64,000 nt of DNA, from positions 117,605-181,604 of the forward strand of contig CANKVU010000005.1 in the NCBI GenBank assembly GCA_947487205.1, given 5' to 3'. The DNA is from an uncultured Paracoccaceae bacterium (GTDB taxonomy: Bacteria > Pseudomonadota > Alphaproteobacteria > Rhodobacterales > Rhodobacteraceae). Below the pieces are notes generated by a model. That model saw only the letters and a list, made by a program, of their open reading frames with translations. It searched no databases and was not told the origin of the DNA. Positions within the stretch are counted from its first letter, which is position 1. Each line of letters starts with the position of its first letter. Below are positions 1-6,896 of this stretch, piece after piece. The position numbers and the translations under genes were made by a program.

Positions 1-476
1 TAGTCCCACTCGGTCCGCGTCGCGTCCATCGGCGACCATTGGACGTTGTCGCACAGGTTGCGGGCATGGGTGACCGTCTGGTGGATGCGCTCGGCCATCT
101 CGTCCTGGGTCAGGTTCGGGATCGCGCGGTGCAGCGGCGAGGTGCCGATGAAGGTGTGGATGCGGGGCGAGCGGGCCGCGCGCACCGCCTCCCAGGCACG
201 GTCGATATCGGTGGGGTTGGCGCGGGCCAGCCCGCAGATCGTCGCGCGCCCGGTCCGCTCGGCGATCTCCTTCACCGCGGCGAAATCGCCTTCGGAGGCG
301 ATGGGAAATCCGGCCTCGATGATGTCGACGCCCATCTCGTCCAGCAGTTCGGCGATCTCCAGCTTCTCGGCGTGGGACATGGTGGCGCCGGGCGATTGCT
401 CGCCATCGCGCAGCGTCGTGTCGAAGATCAGCACGCGCTGCGGCTCGCGAGCGACGGCTTTGGTATCGGGATTCAT
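1..476 (-). CDS. leuA: 2-isopropylmalate synthase, N-terminal part (gene runs off the window)
   Basis: Condenses 2-oxoisovalerate with acetyl-CoA in the first committed step of leucine synthesis (EC 2.3.3.13, cytoplasmic). About 158 residues are visible. The metal-site motif FDTTLRDGEQSPG starts at residue 18, followed by EAGFP, ICGLAR and IHTFIGTSPLH, all typical of the HMGL-like TIM barrel. The start ATG at 474-476 gives a short N terminus (MNPDTKAV) before the catalytic strand, as in other LeuA proteins. The C-terminal leucine-binding regulatory domain lies beyond position 1. An upstream leader with a Leu-rich peptide points to attenuation control as well as feedback inhibition. Confidence 0.95.
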   Translation of the reverse strand, partial: MNPDTKAVAREPQRVLIFDTTLRDGEQSPGATMSHAEKLEIAELLDEMGVDIIEAGFPIASEGDFAAVKEIAERTGRATICGLARANPTDIDRAWEAVRAARSPRIHTFIGTSPLHRAIPNLTQDEMAERIHQTVTHARNLCDNVQWSPMDATRTEWD

Positions 477-533
477 GGGGGATGTCCTTGATGTCGTCTG
501 GTGTGTCTCTCTCGCCGGCGCCACTCACCACCC

Positions 534-563
534 CTGAGCGCGTGCGCCGTCCGGCACGCTCAG
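534..563 (-). promoter_or_regulatory. Candidate leuA attenuator stem-loop
   Basis: The arms CTGAG..CGTGC and GCACG..CTCAG pair around the loop GCCGTCCG, with a 2-nt bulge. The stem overlaps the stop codon of the Leu-rich leader peptide and lies about 60 nt before the leuA start. No clear U-tract follows, so termination may need a factor, or the stem may act differently. That it works as an attenuator is inferred from its position. Confidence 0.5.
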
Positions 564-607
564 AGGCGCGTAAGGAGAAGCAGGCCGAGGGGACGACAGG
601 TCATCAT
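560..607 (-). CDS. leuL: leuA leader peptide (leucine attenuator peptide)
   Basis: A 15-residue reading frame, MMTCRPLGLLLLTRL, lies upstream of leuA on the same strand. It has six Leu codons, four of them consecutive (CTG CTT CTC CTT). This is the expected design of a leader peptide whose ribosome stalls when charged tRNA-Leu is scarce and so changes leader-RNA folding. An in-frame ATG at 614-616 would add three residues (MRA). The ATG at 605-607 is preferred because the -10-like TATCAT at 615-620 would start a transcript almost exactly there, giving a leaderless message. The peptide is too short for homology; the case rests on Leu content, position and the stem-loop at its stop codon. Confidence 0.75.
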   Translation of the reverse strand: MMTCRPLGLLLLTRL

Positions 608-614
608 GGCGCGC

Positions 615-642
615 ATGATAGTCGCCCGGCCGCCGAAGGAAA
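615..642 (-). promoter_or_regulatory. Possible promoter of the leuA leader
   Basis: Read on the minus strand, TTTCCT (637-642) and TATCAT (615-620) are separated by 16 nt. This is the only promoter-like pair between the terminator of the preceding gene and the leader peptide. The -10 is good and the -35 is poor. Confidence 0.4.
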
Positions 643-651
643 CCCCGAATG

Positions 652-681
652 CGCCCCCCGCCGGCTGACCGGCGGGGGGCG
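652..681 (-). terminator. Strong G+C hairpin ending the OmpA-type gene
   Basis: A perfect 13-bp stem (CGCCCCCCGCCGG and its complement) closes a CTGA loop 6 nt after the stop codon of the lipoprotein gene. On the minus strand it is followed by the weakly T-rich CATTCGGGGTTTCC. It also insulates leuA from upstream transcription. Confidence 0.7.
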
Positions 682-686
682 GAGGC

Positions 687-1358
687 TCATTGCCCGGTCG
701 GGCGGATGACCACCTGGACGCGGCGGTTCTGCTGCCGGCCCTCGGGAGAGGCGTTGGTGGCGATCGGCTGGGCCTCGCCATAACCGACCGCGCGCAGGCG
801 CGCGGGACTGACGCCGTTGCGGATCAGCACCTGCGTGACCGATTGCGCGCGGCGCTCCGACAGGTTCTGGTTGTAGGCGGCGGTCCCGGTATTGTCGGTA
901 TGGCCCTGGATCTCGATCCGGCTGGCCGAATACTGGTTCAGGCTGGAGGCGAGGATGCGCAGGTCCCCATAGATCCCGGGCGAAAGCTGGTCGCTGTCGA
1001 CGGGGAACAGGATGTCCTGCGGCATCCGCACGATCAGCGCGTCGCCGGTGTTCTGGATGATGATCCCTTCGCCCAGCTGGGCGCGCAGCTCCTGCGCCTG
1101 CCGCTCCAGGAAGCCGCCGGTCACGGCGCCGGCGCCGCCGCCGATGGTGGCGCCGATGGCGGCGTTGCGCAGCCGGTCGTTCGTGTCGTCGCCCTGGGTC
1201 GCGCCGGCAAGCGCCCCCGCCGCGGCGCCGATCAGCGCCCCGGTGCGGACGCGGTTCGGGTTGCCGGGCCCGGTGCCGGTGGCGGTCGACTGCACGCAGG
1301 CGGTCAATGCGAGCGTCCCCGCCATGGCCAGGAGCAGGGAGGGTCTAGCGAAGGTCAT
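687..1358 (-). CDS. OmpA-family lipoprotein with glycine-zipper segment
   Basis: A 223-residue outer-membrane lipoprotein. The N terminus is a signal peptide ending in the lipobox LTAC, so Cys21 would be lipidated. Residues ~38-80 are Gly/Ala-rich (GALIGAAAGALAGA, IGATIGGGAGAVTGG), a glycine-zipper region. The C-terminal half is an OmpA peptidoglycan-binding domain with IEIQGHTDNTG, the NLSERRAQSV helix and a final NRRVQVVI. The likely role is anchoring the outer membrane to the cell wall; it resembles the YiaD/Pal-like group. The start was chosen so that the signal peptide begins MTFARPSLLL; the frame stays open further upstream but that sequence does not look coding. It is a single-gene unit closed by a strong hairpin. 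Confidence 0.9.
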   Translation of the reverse strand: MTFARPSLLLAMAGTLALTACVQSTATGTGPGNPNRVRTGALIGAAAGALAGATQGDDTNDRLRNAAIGATIGGGAGAVTGGFLERQAQELRAQLGEGIIIQNTGDALIVRMPQDILFPVDSDQLSPGIYGDLRILASSLNQYSASRIEIQGHTDNTGTAAYNQNLSERRAQSVTQVLIRNGVSPARLRAVGYGEAQPIATNASPEGRQQNRRVQVVIRPTGQ

Positions 1359-1459
1359 TCTCGTCCTCGGTCGATTGGTGGGGCACATCCCGCCCGCCTT
1401 ATATCGAAGGCCGACGCGCGATCCGCTAACGCCCGCCAGGATCGGCGGGAAACCGCCGA

Positions 1460-2308
1460 TCAGGTCCCGGCGCGCGCGGCCTCGTCGGCGAGCAGGGCCC
1501 GCTTGACCGGCAGCCCCCAGTGATATCCGCCAAGGCCGCCGCTCGAGCGCAGCGCGCGATGGCAGGGGATCAGCCAGCCGATCGGGTTGCGCCCCACCGC
1601 GGTCCCGACCGCGCGATGCGCCCGGGGATGGCCGATGGCGCGCGCGATCTCGGCATAGGTCGTCACCCGTCCCTCCGGCACCGCCAGCAGCGCCTCCCAG
1701 ACCTTGATCTGGAACGGCCCGCCCATCAGGTGCAGCCGCGTCGATCCGCGCCCCGACGCGAGCGCGGCGAAATGGGGGGCGAGCGCCTGCGGCTCGGGCG
1801 CGAACCGGGCCCTCGGCCAGCGCGCGGACAGGTCGGCGAAGGCCGCCTCCCGCCCCGTCTCGGCGGTGAAGGCCAGCCCGGCCAGCCCCCGCTCGGTCGC
1901 CATCCCCAGCATCGGGCCGAACGGGCCCTCTCCCGTGGCCCAGCGGATCGTCAGGCCGTCCCCGCGGCGGGCGTAGTCGCCCGGGCTCATCGCCTCCCAG
2001 GTGACGAACAGGTCGTGCAGCCGCCCCCCGCCGGACAGGCCGACGGCGCCGGCCGTGGCAAGGGTGGTGTGGCGCGCCTCCAGCAGGTGCTTGGCGTGGC
2101 CTAGCGTCAGGTATTGCTGGAACCGCTTGGGGCTGATCCCGGCCCAACGGGAGAAGAGGCGCTGGAAATGCGCCGGACTCAGCCCCATCTCGGCCGCGAT
2201 CTCCTCCAGCGACAGGTCCCGGCCCGCGTCGAGCCGCGCGATCGCGCGGCGCATCAACTGCCAATGGTAGCGGCTCTCGATATCGGCATGATGGTCCATG
2301 CCCCCCAT
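1460..2308 (-). CDS. Ada-like protein: AraC-type HTH fused to O6-methylguanine-DNA methyltransferase
   Basis: A DNA-repair protein of 282 residues. Residues ~10-110 form an AraC-type double helix-turn-helix (LSLEEIAAEMGLSPAHFQRLFSRW, broken here as LSLEEIAAEMGL and SPAHFQRLFSRW). Residues ~180-282 carry the methyltransferase domain with the acceptor site IPCHRALR and the preceding VGRNPIGW. The suicide reaction moves a methyl group from O6-methylguanine to the PCHR cysteine. The N-terminal zinc domain of E. coli Ada, which senses methylphosphotriesters, is absent, so the protein cannot be switched on in the classical Ada way. Two starts are possible: ATG at 2308 or, three codons later, at 2299. 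Confidence 0.9.
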   Translation of the reverse strand: MGGMDHHADIESRYHWQLMRRAIARLDAGRDLSLEEIAAEMGLSPAHFQRLFSRWAGISPKRFQQYLTLGHAKHLLEARHTTLATAGAVGLSGGGRLHDLFVTWEAMSPGDYARRGDGLTIRWATGEGPFGPMLGMATERGLAGLAFTAETGREAAFADLSARWPRARFAPEPQALAPHFAALASGRGSTRLHLMGGPFQIKVWEALLAVPEGRVTTYAEIARAIGHPRAHRAVGTAVGRNPIGWLIPCHRALRSSGGLGGYHWGLPVKRALLADEAARAGT

Positions 2309-2430
2309 CTACCGGCCCGCCGCCTTCCCCGCGACCCGAAGCTTGCGCAATCGCGCGGGGCCTTCACCCTTTTTCAAGTACCCCGGTCCCGGCGCTTGCC
2401 ACCGCGCCGGGCGCGGGGCAGACACGCATC

Positions 2431-3078
2431 ATGGCCCGTCCCCTGTCCTATGCCGCCCAGCGGGAGATCTTCGCCCGTTTCCACGCGGCCGAACCCGAAC
2501 CCGAGGGCGAGCTTCGCCACCTCAACGCCTATACGCTGGTGGTGGCGGTCGCGCTCTCCGCCCAGGCCACCGACGCGGGCGTCAACCGCGCCACCGGCCC
2601 GCTCTTCGAGGTCGCCGACACCCCCGAGAAGATGCTCGCGCTCGGGGAGGAGGGTCTGACGGACTACATCAAGTCCATCGGCCTCTACCGCAACAAGGCG
2701 AAGAACGTCATCAAGCTCTCCCGCATCCTCGTGGAGGAGTACGGCGGCGAGGTCCCCTCGTCCCGCGCCGCGCTCGAAAGCCTGCCGGGCGTGGGCCGCA
2801 AGACGGCCAACGTGGTCCTGAACATGTGGTGGCGCCACCCCGCACAGGCCGTCGACACGCACATCTTCCGCGTCGGCAACCGCACCCGGATCGCCCCCGG
2901 CAAGGACACCGTCGCGGTGGAGCGCGCCATCGAGGACAACGTGCCGGCCGAATACCAGCTTCACGCGCATCACTGGCTGATCCTGCACGGGCGCTATGTC
3001 TGCCTCGCGCGCAAGCCCCGCTGCCCGGATTGCCTGATCCGCGACCTCTGCCCCTATCCGGAGAAGACAGAAAGATGA
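2431..3078 (+). CDS. nth: Endonuclease III
   Basis: A base-excision-repair glycosylase/AP lyase for oxidised pyrimidines, 215 residues, the normal family length. Seen: the helix-hairpin-helix with catalytic lysine in LPGVGRKTANVV, the catalytic aspartate in VDTHIFRVGNR, and the C-terminal 4Fe-4S loop CLARKPRCPDC..C with C-x6-C-x2-C-x5-C spacing. It overlaps the next gene by 4 nt (ATGA), so the two are translationally coupled. Confidence 0.96.
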   Translation: MARPLSYAAQREIFARFHAAEPEPEGELRHLNAYTLVVAVALSAQATDAGVNRATGPLFEVADTPEKMLALGEEGLTDYIKSIGLYRNKAKNVIKLSRILVEEYGGEVPSSRAALESLPGVGRKTANVVLNMWWRHPAQAVDTHIFRVGNRTRIAPGKDTVAVERAIEDNVPAEYQLHAHHWLILHGRYVCLARKPRCPDCLIRDLCPYPEKTER

Positions 3079-4058
3079 GCCACGACGTGATCGGCATCGG
3101 CAATGCCATGGTCGACGTGATCTCCCACGCCGACGACGCCTTCCTCGACCACATGGGGATCGAGAAGGGCATCATGCAGCTCGTCGACCGCCCCCGCGCC
3201 GAACTCCTCTACGCCGCGATGACGGACCGGACGCAGACGCCGGGCGGGTCGGTCGCCAACACCATCGCCGGGCTGGGGCGGCTCGGCCTGTCGGCCGCCT
3301 TCGTGGGCAAGGTGCGTGACGACGCGCTCGGCCAATCCTATGCCGACGGGATGGAGGCCGACGGGATCTCGTTTCCGAACGCGCCGGTTGCGGGCGCCGA
3401 GGCGCCCACCTCGCGCTGCATGATCTTCGTCTCCCCGGACGGGGAGCGGTCGATGAACACCTATCTCGGCGCGGGCGCCGACCTCGCCGCGCGGGACGTG
3501 CCGGACGCGCCCTTCGCGGGCGGCGGGATCCTGTTCCTCGAGGGCTACCTCTTCGACAAGGACGAGGGTAAGACCGCCTTCCGCCGCGCGGCGGAGCTGA
3601 TGCACGCCGCCGGCGGACGGGCGGGGATCACCCTGTCGGATCCGTTCTGCACCGATCGCCATCGCGCCGATTTCCAGTCCCTGATCGCCGGCGAGATGGA
3701 TTTCGTCATCGGCAACGAGGCGGAATGGACCACCCTCTACGAGACCGATCTCGACGGCGCGCTCGACCGCGCGGCGCGGGCCTGCGGGACGGTGGTCTGC
3801 ACCCGATCGGGCGATCCGGTGATCCTGATCTCGGGGGCGGACCGGCTCGAGGTTGCGGTGGAGCGGGTCGTGCCGGTGGACGCCACCGGCGCGGGCGACC
3901 AGTTCGCGGCCGGGTTTCTTTTCGGCTATTCCAAGGGGTTGGACCTGGAGACCTGCGGGCGGATGGGCGTCGTGGCGGGAGCGGAGGTCATCGGCCATGT
4001 GGGCCCGCGGCCGCAGGTCGACATGGGCGCGCGGTTCCGGTCGCTCGGGCTCGTCTGA
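3075..4058 (+). CDS. PfkB-family sugar/nucleoside kinase (adenosine kinase-like)
   Basis: A ribokinase-superfamily kinase of 327 residues. Seen: N-terminal GIGNAMVDV, the GGSVANTIAGLGRLG substrate-site motif, and near the C terminus VVPVDATGAGDQFAAGF, which holds the anion hole and catalytic aspartate. The overall pattern is closest to adenosine kinase-like proteins of alphaproteobacteria; the true substrate cannot be told from sequence. Its ATG lies in the 4-nt overlap with nth. It converges on the DUF1638 gene with a 6-nt gap. Confidence 0.85.
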   Translation: MSHDVIGIGNAMVDVISHADDAFLDHMGIEKGIMQLVDRPRAELLYAAMTDRTQTPGGSVANTIAGLGRLGLSAAFVGKVRDDALGQSYADGMEADGISFPNAPVAGAEAPTSRCMIFVSPDGERSMNTYLGAGADLAARDVPDAPFAGGGILFLEGYLFDKDEGKTAFRRAAELMHAAGGRAGITLSDPFCTDRHRADFQSLIAGEMDFVIGNEAEWTTLYETDLDGALDRAARACGTVVCTRSGDPVILISGADRLEVAVERVVPVDATGAGDQFAAGFLFGYSKGLDLETCGRMGVVAGAEVIGHVGPRPQVDMGARFRSLGLV

Positions 4059-4064
4059 GCCCGT

Positions 4065-4703
4065 TCAGGCGCGGGCCAGCGCGGTCGCGAGCTCGCCGAA
4101 GCCGGTGAAGCGCCGCTCGAAGGCGAGGCCGAGCCGGGCCGCCGCCGCCCGCGCCCGTTCGGTCAGGTCGTGATCGTCGGTCTGGGCCAGATAGACCAGC
4201 CGGTCGTAATGGGCGAAATACATGTCGCGCAGCTGCGGATGACGGTCGAGCCCGAGCGGACGGATGACGAAGGCGTCGAATTGTTTCGCAAGGAAATCAG
4301 TGAGGTAGAACGCGCCGATCTCGTCTTCGGCCCGCGACAGGAACTCGTCCGTGCCCGAGAAGAAGGCATAGCAATGCGGTCCCGGCAGCCGCTCCAGGCC
4401 CAGCTCGGCGCAGACCCTGTCGAGCCCGCCGCCGGTGCCGCAATCGCCGTATCCGACGAGGATCCGGTCGTAGCGGTCGCGATGGGCGAGGACCGCGTCG
4501 CGCACCGCGGACGGAATCCGGTCGGGGGTGTTGTGCAGGATCGCGGGCAGGCAGGCGAGGTCCATGTGGTCCCAGCCGTTCAGCCGTTTCAGGGCCGTGA
4601 TCTCGCGGGCGAGGGCTCCGCAGGCCAAGATCAGGACCCGGCCCGACCCGGCGGCGGGCAGTCCCGCCTGCGTCAGCTCGGCGTCGGGCGGCAGGACCGT
4701 CAT
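4065..4703 (-). CDS. DUF1638 protein, linked to corrinoid methyl transfer
   Basis: A 212-residue cytoplasmic protein of the DUF1638 family. Seen: an N-terminal ILACGALAREI strand-helix, LVGYGDCGTGGGLD, the GPHCYAFFSG segment with conserved Cys and His, and FLTDFLAKQFDAFV-like packing. The family is found beside corrinoid proteins and B12-dependent methyltransferases, as here. A role in methionine synthesis or corrinoid upkeep is inferred from this context and from fitness studies of roseobacters as I recall them, not from a catalytic motif. The start at 4701-4703 (MTVLPPDAEL) is preferred over upstream Arg/Ser-rich extensions. Confidence 0.8.
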   Translation of the reverse strand: MTVLPPDAELTQAGLPAAGSGRVLILACGALAREITALKRLNGWDHMDLACLPAILHNTPDRIPSAVRDAVLAHRDRYDRILVGYGDCGTGGGLDRVCAELGLERLPGPHCYAFFSGTDEFLSRAEDEIGAFYLTDFLAKQFDAFVIRPLGLDRHPQLRDMYFAHYDRLVYLAQTDDHDLTERARAAAARLGLAFERRFTGFGELATALARA

Positions 4704-4776
4704 GGGGCAGCTCCCTGTCGGGCGCGCGCCGGGCGCGCGTCGGGCGGATGTCGGGACGAGGCCGCGCGCGCTCCGT

Positions 4777-4953
4777 TCAGCGCCGCCCCCCGGCGAGGCG
4801 CAGGGCGAGGGCCGCGGCCAGCGTCGCGACAAGCAATGTCGGCGCGGCCCCGGCGACCCAGGACGGGCCCGCGAGCAGGGCCGCGCCGCCCACCGTCACG
4901 GCGGCGGCGAGAAGGACGGCTCCGAGGAGCAGGGCAAAACGGCGCGGCGGCAT
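4777..4953 (-). CDS. Small two-helix membrane protein
   Basis: A 58-residue protein of unknown function. After MPPRRFAL there are two hydrophobic segments (about residues 7-27 and 32-52) and a basic tail (RLAGGRR). The start ATG at 4951-4953 has AAGGAG six nt upstream; the in-frame ATG six nt earlier would abut that site, so it was not used. It lies between the corrinoid gene and the DUF1638 gene on the same strand and is probably co-transcribed. It is short, but the good ribosome site and the hydrophobic pattern argue that it is real. Confidence 0.6.
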   Translation of the reverse strand: MPPRRFALLLGAVLLAAAVTVGGAALLAGPSWVAGAAPTLLVATLAAALALRLAGGRR

Positions 4954-5004
4954 CGGCATCTCCTTTTACCGACAGATGGGGATGCCGGGCGGCCGCGCCA
5001 AGCG

Positions 5005-5709
5005 TCAGGTCGCCGCCGCGCCTTGGTTGTGGCGCCGCGCGACATGCTCCTTGGCCGTCTCCACCGCGACGGCGGCGTCGCGGCAATAGGCGTCGGCGCC
5101 GATCGCCTTGCCGAATTCCTCGTTCAGGGGGGCGCCGCCGACGAGAACGATGTAATCGTCGCGGATGCCCTTCTCCTTCATCGTGTCGATCACGACCTTC
5201 ATGTAGGGCATGGTCGTGGTCAGCAGCGCCGACATGCCGAGGATCTGCGGCTGCTCGGTCTCTAGCGCCTCGAGATAGGCCTCCACCGCGTTGTTGATGC
5301 CGAGGTCCACGACCTCGAACCCGGCGCCTTCCATCATCATCGAGACGAGGTTCTTGCCGATGTCGTGGATGTCGCCCTTGACGGTGCCGATGACCATCTT
5401 GCCCTGCTTGGGCGCCCCGGTCTCGGCCAGGAGGGGCTTGAGGATCGCCATGCCGCCCTTCATCGCGTTGGCGGCCAGCAGGACCTCGGGCACGAAGAGG
5501 ATGCCGTCGCGGAAATCGTGGCCGACGATCGTCATCCCGGCCACCAGCGCCTCGGTCAGGATGCGGTAGGGGGCCCAGCCGCGCTCCAGCAGGATGTTGA
5601 CGCTTTCCTCGATCTCCTCCCGCATGCCGTCATAGAGGTCGTCCATCATCTGCTGGACAAGTTCGTCGTCGTCCAGTTCGGACAGGATCAGCTCTTCGTC
5701 TTCGGCCAT
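5005..5709 (-). CDS. Corrinoid (cobalamin-binding) protein of methionine synthase/methyltransferase type
   Basis: A 234-residue corrinoid carrier. Residues ~15-95 form the helical cap domain (ILLERGWAPYRILTEALVAGM, here as ILLERGW and ILTEALVAGM). The Rossmann-like B12-binding domain follows with GTVKGDIHDIGKN, whose His is the lower cobalt ligand, then LGMSALLTTTMPYM and VLVGGAPLNEEF. Carriers of this kind shuttle a methyl group between separate methyltransferases. With bmt at 8-9 kb it could form part of a split methionine synthase. The pterin (methyl-THF) module and the activation domain are not in this window. Confidence 0.92.
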   Translation of the reverse strand: MAEDEELILSELDDDELVQQMMDDLYDGMREEIEESVNILLERGWAPYRILTEALVAGMTIVGHDFRDGILFVPEVLLAANAMKGGMAILKPLLAETGAPKQGKMVIGTVKGDIHDIGKNLVSMMMEGAGFEVVDLGINNAVEAYLEALETEQPQILGMSALLTTTMPYMKVVIDTMKEKGIRDDYIVLVGGAPLNEEFGKAIGADAYCRDAAVAVETAKEHVARRHNQGAAAT

Positions 5710-5871
5710 GGTCGCCTCGCGTAACGGTGTCCGGCCACATCTGCGCCAAAAGCGGTGCAGGTCTGATCGGTTTGCGACGTGACTTGGGCCGCAGGCGACA
5801 CGGCGTCAAATGCGTATCATGCATGACGATCATGAGGGCGCCGGCGGGTCCGGCCCCGATTGCCCGCCGGC

Positions 5872-6801
5872 TCAGGCGGTGCGGCGCCGGATCGCGGCGG
5901 CGCCGCCGAGCGCCAGCAGCAGGAGCGGCGCCGTTCCGGGCAGCGGCACCGGGGCGGGGTCGGTGACCGCCTCGCGCGCGGCGTCGGCGAACAAGCCGTG
6001 GATCGTCTCGCCCGGGTGGAACGGGTCGAAGAAGGCGTAGCCGTCGCATCCCGCCCCGCTCTGGATCTCGGCGTCGAGGATGCAGGGATCGGTGAGGTTC
6101 GTCAGCCCGTAGGCGGCCGGGTCGGCGAGGGCCGGCGCGATCACCGCGTCGCTGTCGACGAGGCCGACGCTGGCCGTTCGCGGCAGGCCCGCGACGATGT
6201 CGCGGAGCCCCGCGTTGAAGAGCGCCGAGGCCTGCGTGCCCAGGGCCGACAATCCCAGCCCCGACAGGAGCGGGGTCAGGCCGATATCGGGCGCGGTGAA
6301 GACGACGATCTGGTCCACGCCGGAATCGATGAGCCGGACGAGGCCGTCGCCCATGTCGGTGACGGCGGGGCCGATCCGCGCCGACAGCGCCGCGGCGATC
6401 GCGGCGTCGGGGGCGCCGGTCGCGGCCAGCGGCGCGGCGCGCTCGACCGCGGCGGCGGCGTCGTTGCCGCCGAACCAGACATAGGCCACCCGATCGCCGT
6501 CCGACCGCAGGTCCGACATGGCGAAGGTCGCGATCTGTCCGTCGAAATCCTGGTCGGTGGCGTCATCGCCGTCGGAGAGCGCCACCGCGCCCGCCTGGGC
6601 GAAGTTGCCCGCCGCCGGAGAGGTCGCGCCGATCTGCACCGCCCAGGTATCGCCGTTGGTGTATTGCCGCGCCTCGGTGGCGAGGCCGGCGACGAACGGA
6701 TCGCTGAGGCTGTCGCCGAAGACGAGCGCATCGAGGGTGGCCGCCTGGCCCGCCGAGGCGAGGGCGGCAAGGCCGATGGTGCAGAATGCGAGGTGGCGCA
6801 T
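5872..6801 (-). CDS. Secreted GDSL/SGNH esterase with VPLPA-type sorting tail
   Basis: A 309-residue exported hydrolase. It has a signal peptide (MRHLAFCTIGLAALASAGQA), the GDSL block with nucleophile Ser31 in ALVFGDSLSD, the block with Gly and Asn in WFGGND, and the C-terminal FDPFHPGETIH holding the catalytic Asp/His. The tail is VPLPGTAPLL, a hydrophobic stretch and RRR, the pattern of PEP-CTERM-like VPLPA anchors processed by an exosortase/rhombosortase-type enzyme. The start at 6799-6801 has AGGAG at suitable distance. The substrate (acyl ester or polysaccharide acetyl) is unknown. Confidence 0.85.
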   Translation of the reverse strand: MRHLAFCTIGLAALASAGQAATLDALVFGDSLSDPFVAGLATEARQYTNGDTWAVQIGATSPAAGNFAQAGAVALSDGDDATDQDFDGQIATFAMSDLRSDGDRVAYVWFGGNDAAAAVERAAPLAATGAPDAAIAAALSARIGPAVTDMGDGLVRLIDSGVDQIVVFTAPDIGLTPLLSGLGLSALGTQASALFNAGLRDIVAGLPRTASVGLVDSDAVIAPALADPAAYGLTNLTDPCILDAEIQSGAGCDGYAFFDPFHPGETIHGLFADAAREAVTDPAPVPLPGTAPLLLLALGGAAAIRRRTA

Positions 6802-6860
6802 GGGACACTCCTGGACGGATGCGTCCATCCTAGGACCGTGACGGGCGCTTGACCACAGAC

Positions 6861-6890
6861 TTGTGTTGTGTTCCCGAAATGTTCTATTCT
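6861..6890 (+). promoter_or_regulatory. Candidate promoter of the radical SAM gene, giving a leaderless transcript
   Basis: TTGTGT (6861-6866) and TATTCT (6885-6890) are 18 nt apart. A transcript starting about 7 nt after the -10 would begin at the ATG at 6897, which fits the lack of any Shine-Dalgarno sequence there. Confidence 0.5.
6870..6884 (+). promoter_or_regulatory. Candidate LexA (SOS) box
   Basis: GTTCCCGAAATGTTC is an exact match to GTTC-N7-GTTC, the LexA operator of Rhodobacter, Caulobacter and rhizobia. It lies in the spacer of the predicted promoter, where bound LexA would block RNA polymerase. Confidence 0.65.
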
Positions 6891-6896
6891 GCCTCC

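Noticed and set aside
5710..5871. Riboswitch (SAM, SAH or B12) before the corrinoid gene, and likewise before bmt
   Set aside because: The gaps are short, and no conserved core or pseudoknot pattern could be matched by eye. A covariance-model search would decide.
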